DNA of 64,000 nt from Blasia pusilla (lineage: Eukaryota > Marchantiophyta > Marchantiopsida > Blasiales): contig CM114274.1 in NCBI GenBank assembly GCA_050084515.1, positions 17,484,001-17,548,000 on the forward strand, written 5' to 3'. Under the pieces are notes generated by a model. It was not told where the DNA came from. It searched no databases and saw nothing but the letters and a program-made list of their open reading frames with translations. Within the stretch, counting starts at the first letter, position 1. Each line of letters opens with the position of its first letter. The translations under genes and the position numbers were made by a program. Below, in pieces: positions 10,680-20,520 of this stretch.

Positions 10680-11549
10680 TTCGGTTTACATGGTGAGTTA
10701 CATCCGTACCGAGGGCCAGAGAGGGCACCAGAGCGAGTAGCTGGTCCGGGTGGGGCTAGAGGTCATGCACCAAGTGGTCCTGTTGGAGGACAAGGAGATA
10801 GAGTTTCCTGACATGGTGGTGGAGCTACCCGTGGAGGAGGTAGAGTCCCACCACCTAGATGAGTTGAGGGAGACGCCGGGTGTGAGGCTAGGATGGCTAC
10901 TCAGATATAGCAGCTATAGGAGCAGATTTCCGCTATGGCATTGAGATTACTTGATGCCGGATCCGTGGCATCAACATCATATGGAGCAGCTCGAGACATG
11001 AAGGATCCTGGTTGGATGTGGGGGGTTGCCCAAATGGAGGCCGCCGTGGTTGTGACGCGTGGAGCAGCCGCAGAGTGGGATCCACAGCAAGGGGAAGCCA
11101 GGAAACAGACTAGGCTTCCTCAGTCTTTTACGTTGGCTGAGGCGATGAGGACCCATCGATGGGTCCTGATCAGAGTTCCTGGAGAGTTGGGGATGTTGTT
11201 AGTGTGTAGGCATGGAGGGCAATGGGAGAAGCGAGTGCGACGACTCCTATTGCTGATGTTCAGGAAGGCCATGTGTCGAACACGTTGTTGGGGGCGGCCA
11301 CCTTTGTGTACCGCGCTCCTTTATTTCCTACTTCCGATGTTATGACGTTGGGAGGTAAGCCCGCCAAGGTTTTTTAGCTGGCCGCTACGCTATGTGAGTG
11401 TGGAGTTGGAGTTCTTGCATCACATTGAGAGGTGATTGTAGAGGAGGTGATGGGCTAGGATGGCATAGATGCCCACTACACCCGCGATAGAGCGTGCCAT
11501 GGTTTCTCTTGGTGTTGTGTTGCGGGATAACTAGGGAGAGGTCTTCCAT

Positions 11550-11912
11550 TTGGTGAGTCTCGGACGTAGAGCTTTTAGTCCGCAGCGCGTCTTGTTGGAT
11601 TTAGGAGTGCAATCCTTGATGTTGGGGAAAGCGTCATTCAGAGGATTGGGCTTGACGAGAGCCGATGTGGAGCGTTGTCCATTGCGGATACATACATCCT
11701 TGGGTGGAGCAAGTATCCCACAGTATATCACCTGACATAACGTCGTGGTGAGGATTCACCCGGGACATCCTACATATGAGTCTCTGGTGCGAGCCAAGGC
11801 GATAGTGACTGATGTAGAGTCCTACGACGTCTTGGTTGGTGGAGCAGTGTTATACGCGATGGGGTTTTCCCTGGATTACTGGGAGGAGTCAGTGTCCTAC
11901 AAACCAGGATGG
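11550..11912 (+). pseudogene. pol: Gypsy-MTase aspartic protease, active site altered
   Basis: LLDLGVQSLMLGKASF corresponds to the retropepsin active-site segment of Ty3/gypsy elements (usually D-S/T-G). Here the Ser/Thr codon is Leu, with the Asp codon at 11598-11600. The flap and C-terminal part continue after a TGA at 11734: VRIHPGHPTYESL, then DVESYDVLVGGAVLYAMGF, the conserved end of the domain. The protease would process Gag-Pol. Loss of the Ser/Thr and the stop predict an inactive enzyme. Confidence 0.75.
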
Positions 11913-12100
11913 TAGTCAAGTGATGGGTGCCTTAGCTCATTACCTGTTTGATTCACATGTGCAATGATCGCGCAACGGCCAGGAGAGATGGCAATCTTAC
12001 CAGGATTTAGTAGTGCCATCACTTGGCCTAGTGATTTGATTAAGGGACATGTCCATGCTGAGGATACTCTCGTTCTTGATATTTCTATGGAAGGAGTTTC

Positions 12101-13428
12101 ATGGTAGCCGCATCAGTTCGTCGAGGAGAGGTGTCGCTTTGGGGCTCGATTGAGGAGCTTCGACGCTTAGCCACTGAGCATATGCAGACCGCGTGGAGCG
12201 AGATATTTGCACCAGAGTGTGACGGGTCAGAGGAACCCCAGGTAGGCAAGAGTGCTGCTATGACCCCTTGGGACACCACCCCGAGTGTGTGGTGCATCCC
12301 AGAGAAGGGTATTCGGGTGTTGGATCTCTTTGGAGGGATCAGCACTGGGTTAGCTACTGTTTTGCAGCCTGGAGTGCGCGTACAACAGTACCTGTATGTG
12401 GAGATTGATGATGTTGCGAGGCGCGCTTCACTTCACCATGTGGCGTTGTTACGCCTACGTTTTCCCGACTTGTTGTCTACGTCTGCCATTCAGGGTTACT
12501 AGAGTTCCCTACCGAGGAATATTTCATTGTTGGGGGTGCAGGACTTGGAGCGGTTAGGGACCATAGACTTGGTCATTGCTGGTTGGCTGTGTTAGGACCA
12601 ATCGAGTGTTGGACGAGTAGCGGGTTAGCTGACACTCGGTCCAGGTTTTTTTGGGAGATGATGCTGATCTTGCAACATTTACAAGAGTATGAGTCTCATT
12701 CTTCCGCATACATTTTGGAGAATGTGCCAATTTTGGGCGATTCAAGGTCCCGCGTGGTGACGAATGCACATGAAGTGTGCGCATGGATCGGCTCGGTAGT
12801 GTTGTTAGATGCAGCGAGTGTGGGTTCACGAGCACATCGCCCGCGTCTTTGGTGGACCAACTTGGTACCACATTAGGTATTACAGAGGGCTTATGCAAGA
12901 GTGGAGCGTCCCTATGATTTGTTGGTGGATTCTATATTGGATCCGGGCCGTCGATCATAGGCAATGAGGCACGATGATCAACCGTCGTTGATTGTGGTCA
13001 ACAGGATTGGCATGCCACAAGCCGCCTTTCACACATTTGTGAGTTTTCCCGCTTCCTATGCATTCAAGGAGGCCGAACCTAGCTTGGTTTGGAATGATTA
13101 GGTACAGAGGTTGGTGGAGCCCAACGCCGATGAGCGAGAGCAAGCATTGGGATTTCCCACAGGAGTGACGACAGTACCGTCACTATCGGAGGCATTACGA
13201 TCTCATGTCTTGGGTCAGGCAATAGACATGAACTGCTTGACATGGATTTTCAGCTTAGGAGTAACTGAGCAGCGTCGTTTGAGGATGCGACAGATCACAG
13301 TTGTTGCGTTGGTGAGCCCCATGCCTACCGAGACGGTTGAGGCAGTGGCTGGGGGCGAGACCCAAAGAGATCGACACACCAGGGGTGATCCGGAGAGATA
13401 TCCTTGGACTTCTTCGGATGTTTTGTAG
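12101..13428 (+). pseudogene. Cytosine-5 DNA methyltransferase domain within gypsy pol
   Basis: C5-MTase motifs appear in the correct linear order between protease and RT. Motif I (AdoMet binding) is VLDLFGGISTG at 12317-12349. The motif IV loop lies at 12581-12595 and reads G-W-L-C-stop, where the family has G-X-P-C-Q; the catalytic Cys codon (12590-12592) remains. After a frame change near 12595, motif VI ILENVP is at 12712-12729, motif VIII RPRLWWTN at about 12841-12862, the EREQALGFP block near 13135-13160, and motif X-like VLGQAIDMN near 13210-13235. No target-recognition insert typical of DNMT1 or CMT is seen; the compact size is closer to DNMT3/DRM. Such an enzyme would add methyl groups to cytosine in DNA. 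Stops at 12500, 12593 and 12874 and the frameshift make this copy inactive. Confidence 0.82.
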
Positions 13429-13563
13429 ATACGCCAGGAGATGATGGCCACAACATTGAGCGTGGTTCCGAGTATTGCACGTGGAGATGGTAGTTCTATT
13501 GTCCGAGATGGGGTTGCACCATAGCAACCACCGACATCCACGCTGGAGAGTCCTATCGTAGTC

Positions 13564-14456
13564 ATGATGGAGACTTGGGAGCTAGATATGGGCCCTAAGT
13601 TGACAAGAGGAGAGCAGCGTCGGATATACCAATTCCTTAGGAGTTATAGGAGTTGCTTTGCATTTAGTATGCATGATTTGGATACACTGAAGGGTCCAGG
13701 GATCCGCATTGAGTTGTCGAGTGACACGCTGATCTTCCGACGACCCTATAGGTATAATGACATGGAGAGGGCTCTGATTCAGAGTAGGAGCTAGGACATG
13801 GTTGGAGCATGACTAGTAGAGATATCGCATGGAGAGTATGCATCTGCCACTATCATGCCTGCCAAGAAGGATGTGCATGGCAATCGGACGGATAGGTGAA
13901 TGTGTGGAGATTATTGACCTATCAATCGGCAGACAAAGGCCGATACGTATGCCATACCCATCCCTGAGGAGATCTTTGATGCCATTGGGCATGCAAAGGT
14001 CTTCAGTTCATTGGATTTGCGAGCCGGATACCATCAACTGCCTATCAGATTGGAGGGCTGGCAAAAGACGGCATTTTGGGGCATCGATCCTCATGGGAAG
14101 GATTTTTTGTATTAGTGGCGGTTCTCACCATTGGGGTTAAAGAACGCCCGGCTGAGTTTCAAAGGGTCATGGATAGGATCTTGGCAGGTCTGGATTTTGC
14201 TAGGTGTTCTATTGATGACATCGTAGTCTTTAGCACCACGATTGAGGAGCATCAGCGACATCTAGAGGAGATATTTTGACGATTGTAGTTACATGGGCTA
14301 AAACTATATCCTAGCAAGTGCAAGTTCTTCTACGACCAGATTGAGTACTTTGGTCATACGATATATCCTGGGGGCCTTGGTGTGCAACAGACGAAGATAG
14401 AGTCTATTTCATGCATTCCACGTCCTACAGATGTGAGTCGAGTTCGTGCATTCATG
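13564..14456 (+). pseudogene. pol: Gypsy-MTase reverse transcriptase, truncated
   Basis: Begins with the usual gypsy linker (SYRSCFAFSMHDLDTLKGPG). RT motifs follow across three frames: FSSLDLRAGYHQLPI (motif A), KTAFWGIDPHGKDF, GLKNA and CSIDDIVVFS, where the two catalytic Asp are kept but the preceding Tyr is Ser. It ends within PRPTDVSRVRAFM, the conserved segment just before RNase H, exactly where an LTR terminus starts at 14457. So loss of the 3' half coincides with insertion of another LTR element. Confidence 0.86.
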
Positions 14457-14726
14457 TGTCATGACCCTCATGACCAAACGAGTGCCAAAGCGGAACATAG
14501 AAACATTAGCGGGCTCACACTAAGATGGTTTGCGCGTTGGAGTGGTCTCGAAGAAGAGACAAGAGACGAGACGCAAGAGAGGCTTCGCGTTTCAGATGGT
14601 ATGGTCCTGACTGAGAAATCTGGACCAAATGCGGAACAAGACTTGAAAGGAGTTGAGTCTAGGAAGTGGGTTGCCAAAGGAAGAATCCGGATTTGGAACG
14701 CCACTAGCGTTTGAGAGTTCCGACTT
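14457..14726 (+). repeat. LTR fragment, same family as the solo LTR at 49743
   Basis: Starts TGTCATGACCC and aligns, with scattered substitutions and small indels, to the first roughly 270 bp of the 1002-bp LTR at 49743-50744. The left terminus is intact, so it marks an insertion into the gypsy RT. Similarity stops at about 14725 (TTCCGAC), where copia integrase sequence begins. Confidence 0.88.
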
Positions 14727-15331
14727 TCATTTATTGATGACTTCTCTAGATATGTATGGGTATACTTTCTGAAAGCCAAGTCAGAGATATTCTCAGTATT
14801 CCAAACATTTAGAGTTCTAGTAGAGAAGTAGATTGGAGAACACATTATGAAATTACGTTGTGATGGAGGAGAGTAACTTTCAACAGAGTTTGATGACTAT
14901 TTACGTCAGAATAACATCCAACGTCAAGTGATGTGCCATTACACTCCACAACAAAATGGAGTGGGTGAGAGGAAGAATTGTGATATTGTTGAGGCGGCAC
15001 GAGCTATGCTGAATGAGAAGAACATGTCGGAGGTGTATTGGGCAGAGGCTGTAGCGTGTGCAGTCTTCTTAATCAACCGAACTCCAATAGCATGAGTTCA
15101 TGATAAGAATCCATTCGAAGTCTTCATAGGACGTAAACCTGATTTTTCCTTCCTGAAAGTATTTGGTGGTATTTTTTGTGCTCATGTTCCCTTTGAAAGA
15201 CGTCAGATATTAGATCCCAAATCCAAAAGATGCGTATTCATTGGCTACGCTCATGGAACTAAGGGATTTAAGTGCTATATTCCATCCTCTAGGCAACTTA
15301 TTATTAGTCGCGATGTTGTCTTTTATGACTA
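14727..15331 (+). pseudogene. pol: Copia-2 integrase remnant
   Basis: Starts abruptly at FIDDFSRYVWVYFLKAKSE, within the integrase core just before the second catalytic Asp, so the zinc-binding domain is absent. It continues through YTPQQNGVGERKN (third acidic residue in the GERKN block) and the C-terminal RRQILDPKSKRCVFIGYAHGT region to SRDVVF. In-frame stops occur after FRVLVEK, in the CDGGE block and in the TPIA*VH block. Confidence 0.85.
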
Positions 15332-15373
15332 AAGTCATGGTATGCTCCATCTGAGCCAATTCCACATCTAAAC

Positions 15374-16310
15374 TTGTCTGTTGAGGGGGAGAATATAATT
15401 GTAAACCAACAAAAATTGCATTCAAATTCCCCAAGTACTAGTGTAGGATTAGGAGAGGTCCTAGATTTTTCAGTGAAATCTGTGAGTCCATGGACAGAAA
15501 GAGTACGTATTGAGTCTATTAACACTAGTCAGAGCTCAAGTCAGATGTCAGAGGCATCTACCTCTAAACAACAGCTTTGTAGATCAAGTAGAGTCACACA
15601 TTCAGTTCATAGATTCATAAATGAAGGTTTCCTTGCAACTTATCATGCATATATGATGACTACCCTTCAAGAACAGGAGCCGAGTTATTTTGAAGAACCC
15701 GCAAGCAAAGTCGAATGGATTGAAGCTATGAAGAAAGAGCTTGCTGCATTAAGACATCAACAGACCTGGGAGCTTGTTGATATACCTTCTGGTAAGGAAG
15801 CTATTGGTTGCAAATGGATTTATAAAATCAACTGCAATCAAGATAGTACAGTTAACAGATACAAAGCGAGATTGGTGGCTAAGGGCTATGCATAACAATA
15901 TGGCATCAATTATGAGGAAATATTTAGCCTTGTTGGAAAGATGGCGACTATGAGAACAATGGTTGCAATTGCAGTAAGTAAGAAGTGGAGATTACATCAT
16001 ATGGACATCAAGAATGCCTTCTTGAATGGAGATCTATATGAGGAGGTATATATGACTTAACCAAGTGGATATGAGCATCCCAAGTTTCCATTTCACGTAT
16101 GCTCGTTATATGTCTTGAGACGACGAGATCATACGGTTATATGTTGAAGATCTCTTGATTACTAGGAGTACTAAGGATATGGTACAAGAAGTCAAGCTAA
16201 AATTACAGGCATAATTTGATATGAAGGACTTGGGAGAATTCAAGTACTTCCTTAATGTTGAGTTTATCAAGGTTGGAGAGAGCATGTGGTTACTACAACA
16301 ATAATATGCT
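15374..16310 (+). pseudogene. pol: Copia-2 reverse transcriptase with internal deletions
   Basis: AAVWVEAM-like PASKVEWIEAMKKEL, then WKWIYKI-type GCKWIYKINC and HHMDIKNAFLNGDLYEEV (motif A) are readable. Compared with copia-3, about 115 bp are missing near 16098, removing the conserved Trp/Leu-Lys-Gln-Ala-Pro block. A further ~11 bp is gone near 16140, abolishing the YVDD active site. TAA at 15893 and others break the frame. It cannot encode an active RT. Confidence 0.85.
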
Positions 16311-16429
16311 CTTCATATACTTTAAAAATATGGTATGATGGCTTATAAGCCAATCTCTACACCGTTGGACCAGAGTGTGAAGCTAAGAGTGGATGAAGGA
16401 CAATTGCTTGCAGATCTAATATATGCAGG

Positions 16430-17085
16430 CGCATGGTTGGAAGTTTGATATATCTGACTATAACCAGACCAGATTTGAGCTATGTAGTTGGCCTAGTGAG
16501 CCAATTTATACAAGCACCTCCAAAACCTCATCTTGATGTTGTGAGGAGGGTTATACGATATGTGAAATTCTTTGTTCAATTTGGGCTTTAATTTGAATCT
16601 TCTCCGAGTTTACAATTACATGGATTCAGAGATGCTGATTGGGCAGGAAGCGTGTCTGATCGACACTCCACATCTGGTTTTTCATTTACTTTGGGAAGCG
16701 CAGTTATAAGTTGAACTTCAAAGAAGCAACCTACAGGTGCTTTATCTTCAACAGAGGCTGAATATAAAGGAGCAACCAATGCAACATGTGAGGCGGTGTG
16801 GCTTCATCGATTACTTGTTCAGATTGATATTACTAACTTAGGACCTAGTGTAATATATGCAGATAATATTACTAGCATCAAACTTGCTAATAACCATGTG
16901 GTTTATACTCGTACAAAGCATGTTGAGGTGCACTATCATTTTATCAGAGAGAAATTGCTTGCAGGAGAAATTAACCTTGTGTATATAGGTACAGATCATC
17001 AAATTTCTGACATCTTTACAAATGCATTGTCTAGAGAAAAGTTTGAGATGTTTAGAAACAAATTAGGGGAGATATTGATATGAGC
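16430..17085 (+). pseudogene. pol: Copia-2 RNase H remnant
   Basis: RNase H signatures are visible: LHGFRDADWAG, the ALSSTEAEYKGATNATCEAVWL segment near 16740-16800, VIYADNITSIKLANN, and a C-terminal TDHQISDIFTNALS block ending near 17035. Frame from 16796 to 17081 is open. The polypurine tract (GAGGGGGAG, about 17087-17096) and 3' LTR follow directly. Confidence 0.85.
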
Positions 17086-17099
17086 TTGAGGGGGAGTAT

Positions 17100-17408
17100 T
17101 GAACATTGAGTTACATTCAAGTTCATGAGACACCAAAATTGCTACATTTGGTACTCACACGAAGTAGGGAAGCTTAATCTTGATTGGTCAGTTAATACAA
17201 TTATCTTAACTAGGGTTAGTTAATCACAGTTAGTCTAACTTGAGACTATGGTTAAGATTAGGGTTAGGGTTGCTTGTACACACCTTATATAATTAAGGAG
17301 GGAACCAACCTCTACTTATTCTCTCCTTGCAAAATTTCATTCTTCATGGTGGTGTGTGAGTGTGAAAGCTGTTTCCCACCAATTATACTTCTTTAGCAGG
17401 TTTCTACA
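17100..17408 (+). repeat. 3' LTR of copia-2
   Basis: 309 bp, TGAACATTG...TTTCTACA. It aligns along its length with 59758-60066. It contains AGGGTTAGTTAATC blocks and a TATA-like TATATAATTAAGGAG near 17286, the likely promoter, followed by a CATGGTGGTGTGTGAGTGTG segment. Confidence 0.9.
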
Positions 17409-17789
17409 AATGGTAATTATCATATCTCACATGGGGATAAATATGACTCTATTTTAACTTTATTCAAAAGTCAATATCTCTTGTTTTTTACCAGTCCACT
17501 AACCCCTTAAACAAGGGTAAACTCACTAAAATTATCTCATATTTGGCTTCTACTTCACTATGCCCCATAAATCGTGGCTCACCTTCCAGCAAATAAAATT
17601 TCCACTTGATTTTACCCTCAAGTCACTTTTTCCCCTTATCATATGCACTAAGACGAATCTTTTAAAAAATTAATTCTACCTCTGAACTAAGAATTTTACT
17701 AATTTTTTTGAAATTGCTCCTTCCTTGACAAGTTGGCTATCGCAGCCCACAGAAACTGTCACAACTTTGTGCTCATACGTTGAAATCTT
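17409..17789. other. Unassigned sequence
   Basis: AT-rich DNA with no recognisable coding region between the copia-2 LTR and the minus-strand gypsy LTR. It may be leader sequence of that gypsy copy, because similarity to 8300 and beyond is too weak to follow by eye. Confidence 0.35.
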
Positions 17790-18077
17790 GGACCGTTTAT
17801 TTGAAAACGAGCACACCTTCTCGATCTACAATAAATATCTAATTAGTTTTCCCATTTGACCTTCCACCAAAACCTGACATGGACTGTTGTGTAGCCCTTT
17901 AGTCTTTACTCCTACACAACGCTTCCGTGCTGATTATTCGCAAAAAAAAATTCTCAAACCAGTAAAAACCGTAACCAAAGAGCAACACAGTGCTTCCAAG
18001 AGCATTGACATGGAGCAACATTTCCCCATACTAGAGCTTATTCTCTTTTTGTAAATCATATAACATTCTCAACTACA

Positions 18078-18147
<70 letters not shown>

Positions 18148-18585
18148 TCAAACCAAACCCACTCTTCTAATGAGAGGCTTGGGTCAGACTCAAAAGGCAA
18201 GGAGGACCATCGCTCTGTCGCCTCATGCCAAGAGGTTCAACAAAGAGAGAATAAGCTCCCAAGCTTTCTCTTGGAGGTATATCACCTTCCCTCTCCCAAG
18301 CTCTCTCCCCACGATAACCTATGCTCGCAAGTTATCTTCTTGGCTCTTGACATGCTGTAGAAGGCCATTTCCCAAAGTGAAAAGTCAACTTTGCCTAAAA
18401 TAGTAATTTACTAGAAATAATAAGTTCTCGAAGATGGCTCCAAATGAGCCAAAACGAAGGGAAAACCTCCTCTCTCTCAGGTTACTCTTGGCTTCACCAG
18501 GTCATCCTTGACTCATGAGCTTGTCCTCCAATATCTCGGAAGGTGCTCTACTAGATCTCATCAATCTATCCTAAACAATGTGACA
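17790..18585 (-). repeat. Gypsy family-B LTR, minus strand, with CT microsatellite
   Basis: Reads TGTCACATTG leftward from 18585 and aligns with 7363-8300 in reverse complement. A 64-bp CT run (18081-18144) occupies the place of the short GA/GAGT stretch near 7860 in the plus copy. It lies directly downstream of integrase in minus-strand sense, so it is the 3' LTR of that copy. The left limit is approximate. Confidence 0.72.
18081..18144. repeat. (CT)32 microsatellite
   Basis: Uninterrupted CT dinucleotide run inside the minus-strand gypsy LTR. Confidence 0.97.
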
Positions 18586-19600
18586 CCAACCACGGTAATT
18601 ATAGGTCCCAACTTAGGAGTATGCAATCCATGCTTATGCAATCCTCTCTTCATCGTCTACATAACTCTCTTTGCCAAACCATGTGCCTCCGAATGATCTT
18701 GATATGTCTTACGATGATCTATCAACGCCTAATCATACAAGGCTTGAAAGTAACCCCTAAACTTAGCAACGTGGTTTGTCAACATCTCTGCTGGTGCGTC
18801 AAAATGACTAAGTATTGGGTCAAGAAATGCATAAGCCGCTCTCTCACTCGACCTGTCTGGCCACGCTACCAACTCAATCCACTTGGAGCAGTGCTTCACC
18901 ATGACCAACTCGTACTGACTATGATATCTTGTCAATGGTAAAGGCCTTGAAAAGTCTAAACTCCGGCAATATCCTAATCCCATGATCGGTAAAGGATGAA
19001 ATTATGGTGTTGGGGATTTGAAAAATGCCCGTATATACAATATATCTGGCTACAAACTATTCAACATCAATCTGCATACCATGTCACCAATATTGAATTT
19101 AAAGCAAGTTAAACGTTCATTTGATTCCAAAATGACCCAATTCCTCGTGAGCATGACTCGGGACTCATGCTTGCTTTGAAGGATTGAACACATTCCGCAC
19201 ACATGAACCACCTAGCTCGCTGTACGACTTGATCCTGCTCTCTAACACCCACTATGCTTGCTAAGTCACCAGAGCGCAGGTACTCCAAGACCATCTCATC
19301 ATCATGGATGTCTCGAGTCCTTATCAACATCTCAATAGCATCTTGATCTGAGGGCTCACCATCCAACCTTCCTGTTGGAGTGGGAACCTCCTACTGACCT
19401 AACATAGCCAATAGACACAAATAGGCATATGCATGCCAACCCTGCACCATCTCTTTATCACTCTTACCATGCCACCTAGCTCTAGTCACATCGCTCGTGC
19501 ATGGGTTACCGCTCAAGCGATTGTATCTTGGTATAGATGTTTTGGCCAATGGACAACTTGAAAATTGTATTCTTGTAACAAGAGTGACCATATGGAAAGC
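18586..19600 (-). pseudogene. pol: Gypsy family-B integrase, minus strand
   Basis: Minus-strand segments in order: a linker with TRARWHGKSD (19391-19591), a zinc-binding-like region with MCAECVQSFK (19109-19366), and the catalytic core with MVKHCSKWIELVAWPDRSSERAAYAFLD (18729-18983). The core ends in LIDHRKTYQDHSEAHGLAKRV before the LTR start at 18585. The C-terminal region and any PHD finger are absent: the core runs straight into the LTR. Frame changes and stops show decay. The enzyme would integrate element cDNA. Confidence 0.82.
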
Positions 19601-19935
19601 TACCTTGTAAGCTTGTCAAACTCCATCAACCATTTTAGTGGCTGATGATAAGCGATTAGCGTGAAAGGGTTCTCGGAAAAATAACATCTGAAATAGGCCA
19701 CTTCTCACACTGCAGCTAAGCACTCCCCCTCATAGGAACTAAACTTTGCCTCCATAGTGTTGTTTGATTGGCTGACATATGCCACTAGGAGCTCCTTCCC
19801 CTCATCATCTCGTTGAGTGATCCCCGCTCCTAACCCCAACATACTCGAGTCAGTATGTAACTGGAATAGACGATCACGCATACGTCTCCTCAAAATGGGC
19901 AAGGACGTCAACCTCACTAACTTAGTTAGTCTAGT
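19600..19935 (-). pseudogene. pol: Gypsy family-B RNase H, minus strand
   Basis: LHTDSSMLGLGAGITQ, DDEGKELLVAYVSQSNN and EAKFSSYEGECLAAV (19705-19860) are the conserved start of Ty3/gypsy RNase H (D, E and surrounding blocks). Upstream it joins LTR-like sequence at about 19935-20040 without RT, so gag through RT has been lost from this copy. Confidence 0.82.
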
Positions 19936-19959
19936 GTTTATGATAACTACCGGAATACA

Positions 19960-20041
19960 AACACAAAGATGAATGATTATCAAAATACTTCTAATAAAAT
20001 AGGTGAAATTTTCATAAAAACAAAGAGCTCCATGGCTCTTA

Positions 20042-20116
<75 letters not shown>

Positions 20117-20520
20117 AAACCCAATCTTGTAACTTGTGATCAGAGGATAAGTTTACTCCGAGGATTACTCACAAGGCAAGGAGCACCATGGCTCTTCTGC
20201 ATTATGCTCAAGAGGTTTAACAAAGAGATAATGAACTCTCCAATTTAATTCTCCTTAAGCTATACCTTCTCTCCCCAAGTCCTCTCTTTGATGATCTATT
20301 ACTCGTGTCATGAACTCGACCTTAAACCTAAAATAGTGGATCATGAGCGACTTTCCACAAACAAAAAGTCAAAACTCACATAATAGGGAACTCACTTGAA
20401 TTATTAAGTTTTTCAAATGACCTCCAAATGGGCCGAAACCAAGGATAAACGTATTCTTGCAAGTTACCCTATTCCTCAATAGGTCACATTGGACTCGACC
20501 TTTGATCTTCCCCAAAGTGT
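19960..20520 (-). repeat. Second minus-strand gypsy LTR-like copy with CT microsatellite
   Basis: After the CT run at 20046-20114, the sequence CAAGGCAAGGAGCACCATGG and the following 350 bp resemble 18150-18550 in the same orientation, more diverged. Placed 5' of RNase H in minus-strand sense, it would be the left LTR of the internally deleted copy, or a separate fragment. Ends are approximate. Confidence 0.6.
20046..20114. repeat. (CT)n microsatellite
   Basis: Uninterrupted CT run of about 69 bp inside the second LTR-like copy, at the homologous position to 18081-18144. Confidence 0.97.

Larger units (their letters stand above)
7363..14456 (+). mobile_element. Gypsy-MTase: Ty3/gypsy element with embedded C5 DNA methyltransferase, 3' truncated
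   Basis: Order read from sequence: LTR, leader, gag (9422), two zinc knuckles (10530-10679), protease (11550), cytosine-5 DNA methyltransferase (12101-13428), RT (13564). The RT breaks off inside a conserved Ty3 segment at 14456, where the terminal TGTC of another LTR begins. RNase H, integrase and the right LTR are therefore missing from this copy, but the same LTR family flanks RNase H and integrase on the minus strand at 17790-20520. Several frame changes and stops show an old copy. Methyltransferase capture by LTR retrotransposons has been reported in dinoflagellates and the charophyte Klebsormidium, so the principle is known. Confidence 0.82.
14727..17408 (+). mobile_element. Copia-2: 3' half of a Ty1/copia element, same family as copia-3
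   Basis: Sequence from mid-integrase to the 3' LTR aligns closely with copia-3 at 62270-64000. The LTR (17100-17408) has the same 309-bp length as the copia-3 LTR at 59758-60066. Gag, protease and the first part of integrase are missing at the junction with the LTR fragment. Stops are frequent. Confidence 0.9.

Noticed and set aside
17215-17275. AGGGTTAG words that look telomeric
   Set aside because: Only single scattered words within the copia LTR (also in copia-3); no tandem telomere array.
19705-20124. Single long minus-strand ORF with Glu-Arg repeat joined to RNase H
   Set aside because: The Glu-Arg part is the CT microsatellite of the LTR; only the RNase H portion is meaningful.
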